DNA from: Ascidia mentula
Taxonomy: Eukaryota; Chordata; Ascidiacea; Phlebobranchia; Ascidiidae
DNA: 64,000 nt
Direction: 5' to 3'
NCBI GenBank assembly: GCA_947561715.1
Contig: OX387197.1
Span: forward strand, 8,119,001-8,183,000
The stretch's first letter is position 1, and each line of letters opens with the position of its first letter. Position numbers and translations under genes: made by a program. The notes under the pieces are model-generated. The model ran no database searches. It worked only from the letters and a program-made list of their open reading frames with translations, and was not told where the DNA came from. Of the stretch, positions 63,040 through 64,000 are shown piece by piece.

Positions 63040-63399
63040 GGGAATCTTTAAATAATCCAATTATAATGTAATATTTTATTTACTCGAATGATAATTCACG
63101 TAAGGTCAACCAGAGGTTCAAACCACACCGCCTTCCAAACGCGACAGGTCAATTGCTTTGTAGATGTCAGCGTATCGAATTCAAAAGGTGAGAAGTGAGT
63201 GGGAATTGCTTATTCGCTTTTAATTGAAATTACCCGTGGAAAACAAATTGACAGGCGTGTACGTGACAAGCGTTGTCTCCGGCAAACAAATGCGACTAGC
63301 GGTAGCAGTTTACCAAGTGTCATTACTGTTTAGAAGGCGTGTTTATTGCGACAATCAAACATGTTGCAAAAAACGTCCTGTCAGCATCCGAAGAGCGCA

Positions 63400-63411
63400 T
63401 ATATATATAAG
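63400..63411 (+). promoter_or_regulatory. TATA box candidate
   Basis: TATATATATAAG followed at once by CCCAACACCCTGACTTG, sharing the CCCAACAC element with the 62,870 promoter. No convincing ORF downstream within the window; the gene could start beyond 63.5 kb or be spliced. Confidence 0.45.
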
Positions 63412-64000
63412 CCCAACACCCTGACTTGTTCAATGTAAGCAATTTTATGTGTTGGCCTCAGTTGTTTGGGTTAGTGCGTGCAGGTTCGAAAGAGAATTCA
63501 TTTTGGTGACTAGAACTGGCGTAGGCGACAACTAAGGTAACTACTATGCGAAATTTAAAATAGGGTCCTATTGAAGAAACATGTAATTTGCGCCTAACAC
63601 TAACTAATTCGCTGCTGGACTTTGATCACGCACGAAAAAAAAATTAATTGGTCATTAGTTAGCCGGATAATTCATATGTGCGGTGTTATTTCCTCGCCCA
63701 GGTAACGAGGAACTTACACCGAAAAAACAAGTTTTTTTATCGGTTATTCACTATTTTGTTAACTTTAACTGTGTATGGCAATTGCTCAGATAAATACTGC
63801 TAACTTTTTTGACATTAACGTGACCTGGCCAGCAACAACGTTTCAAAATACGGTTTTAATTTTTGAAAATGGCGTTAGGGTATTGTATCAATAATCCTAC
63901 AGGATAATTTTTGAAAGCGCGTGGCCCAGGGGCAAATATTTGGATTGACACGAAAAGGAACAGACATGTTAGCCGGAAGCGTAGGGTGTGTATTAGCCGT

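Overview
The window is nuclear DNA of an animal. All genes are split by short GT-AG introns (mostly 50-300 bp), base composition is AT-rich, and intergenic spaces are small. The genes recognised (KRI1, ADPGK, ICE2/NARG2, a CWH43/PGAP2IP homologue, a rhodopsin-class GPCR) are metazoan. The compactness fits a tunicate such as an ascidian, but that is an inference and no species marker was seen.

Layout. (1) The minus strand of about 1-16.1 kb and 25.3-35.2 kb carries exons of a very large secreted or cell-surface protein. It starts at 35,186 with a signal peptide, followed by a C-type-lectin-like domain, a LamG/pentraxin-like domain and then many Asn-glycosylation-rich beta-sandwich repeats. It runs off the left edge of the window. 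(2) Between the two blocks, on the same strand, lies a CWH43/PGAP2IP-like gene (24,679-16,719), apparently nested in a 9-kb intron. A 5,380-bp, apparently intact EnSpm/CACTA-like DNA transposon sits inside one of its coding exons. It carries two genes on the plus strand: a zinc-finger transposase-like protein and an eight-exon accessory protein. (3) ICE2, minus, 42,319-35,643. (4) A class A GPCR, minus, 47,443-44,753, with an acidic, tyrosine-rich second extracellular loop built from small exons. (5) A four-exon gene, plus, 48,502-49,182, predicted to encode a 119-residue secreted precursor with an inhibitor-cystine-knot cysteine pattern. (6) ADPGK, minus, 53,661-51,220, preceded by an in-frame 95-codon ORF that ends at the codon before its start. 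(7) KRI1, plus, 54,223-60,470, divergent from ADPGK, with two tandem-repeat arrays in its introns. (8) 60.5-64 kb has no convincing large gene, but has two TATA-type promoter candidates and one very basic mini-ORF.

Repeats include several hAT-like and other non-autonomous inverted-repeat elements in introns, two related fold-back repeats, and a tiny 56-58 bp unit found as insertions flanked by exact 9-bp direct repeats.

Housekeeping roles represented are small-subunit rRNA processing (KRI1), ADP-dependent glucose phosphorylation (ADPGK), snRNA transcription (ICE2) and GPI-lipid remodelling (CWH43/PGAP2IP). The least conventional content is the cystine-knot precursor, the giant lectin-repeat protein, the GPCR loop and the transposon caught inside a host exon. 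All exon borders come from reading splice consensus and phase by eye and have not been checked against transcripts.
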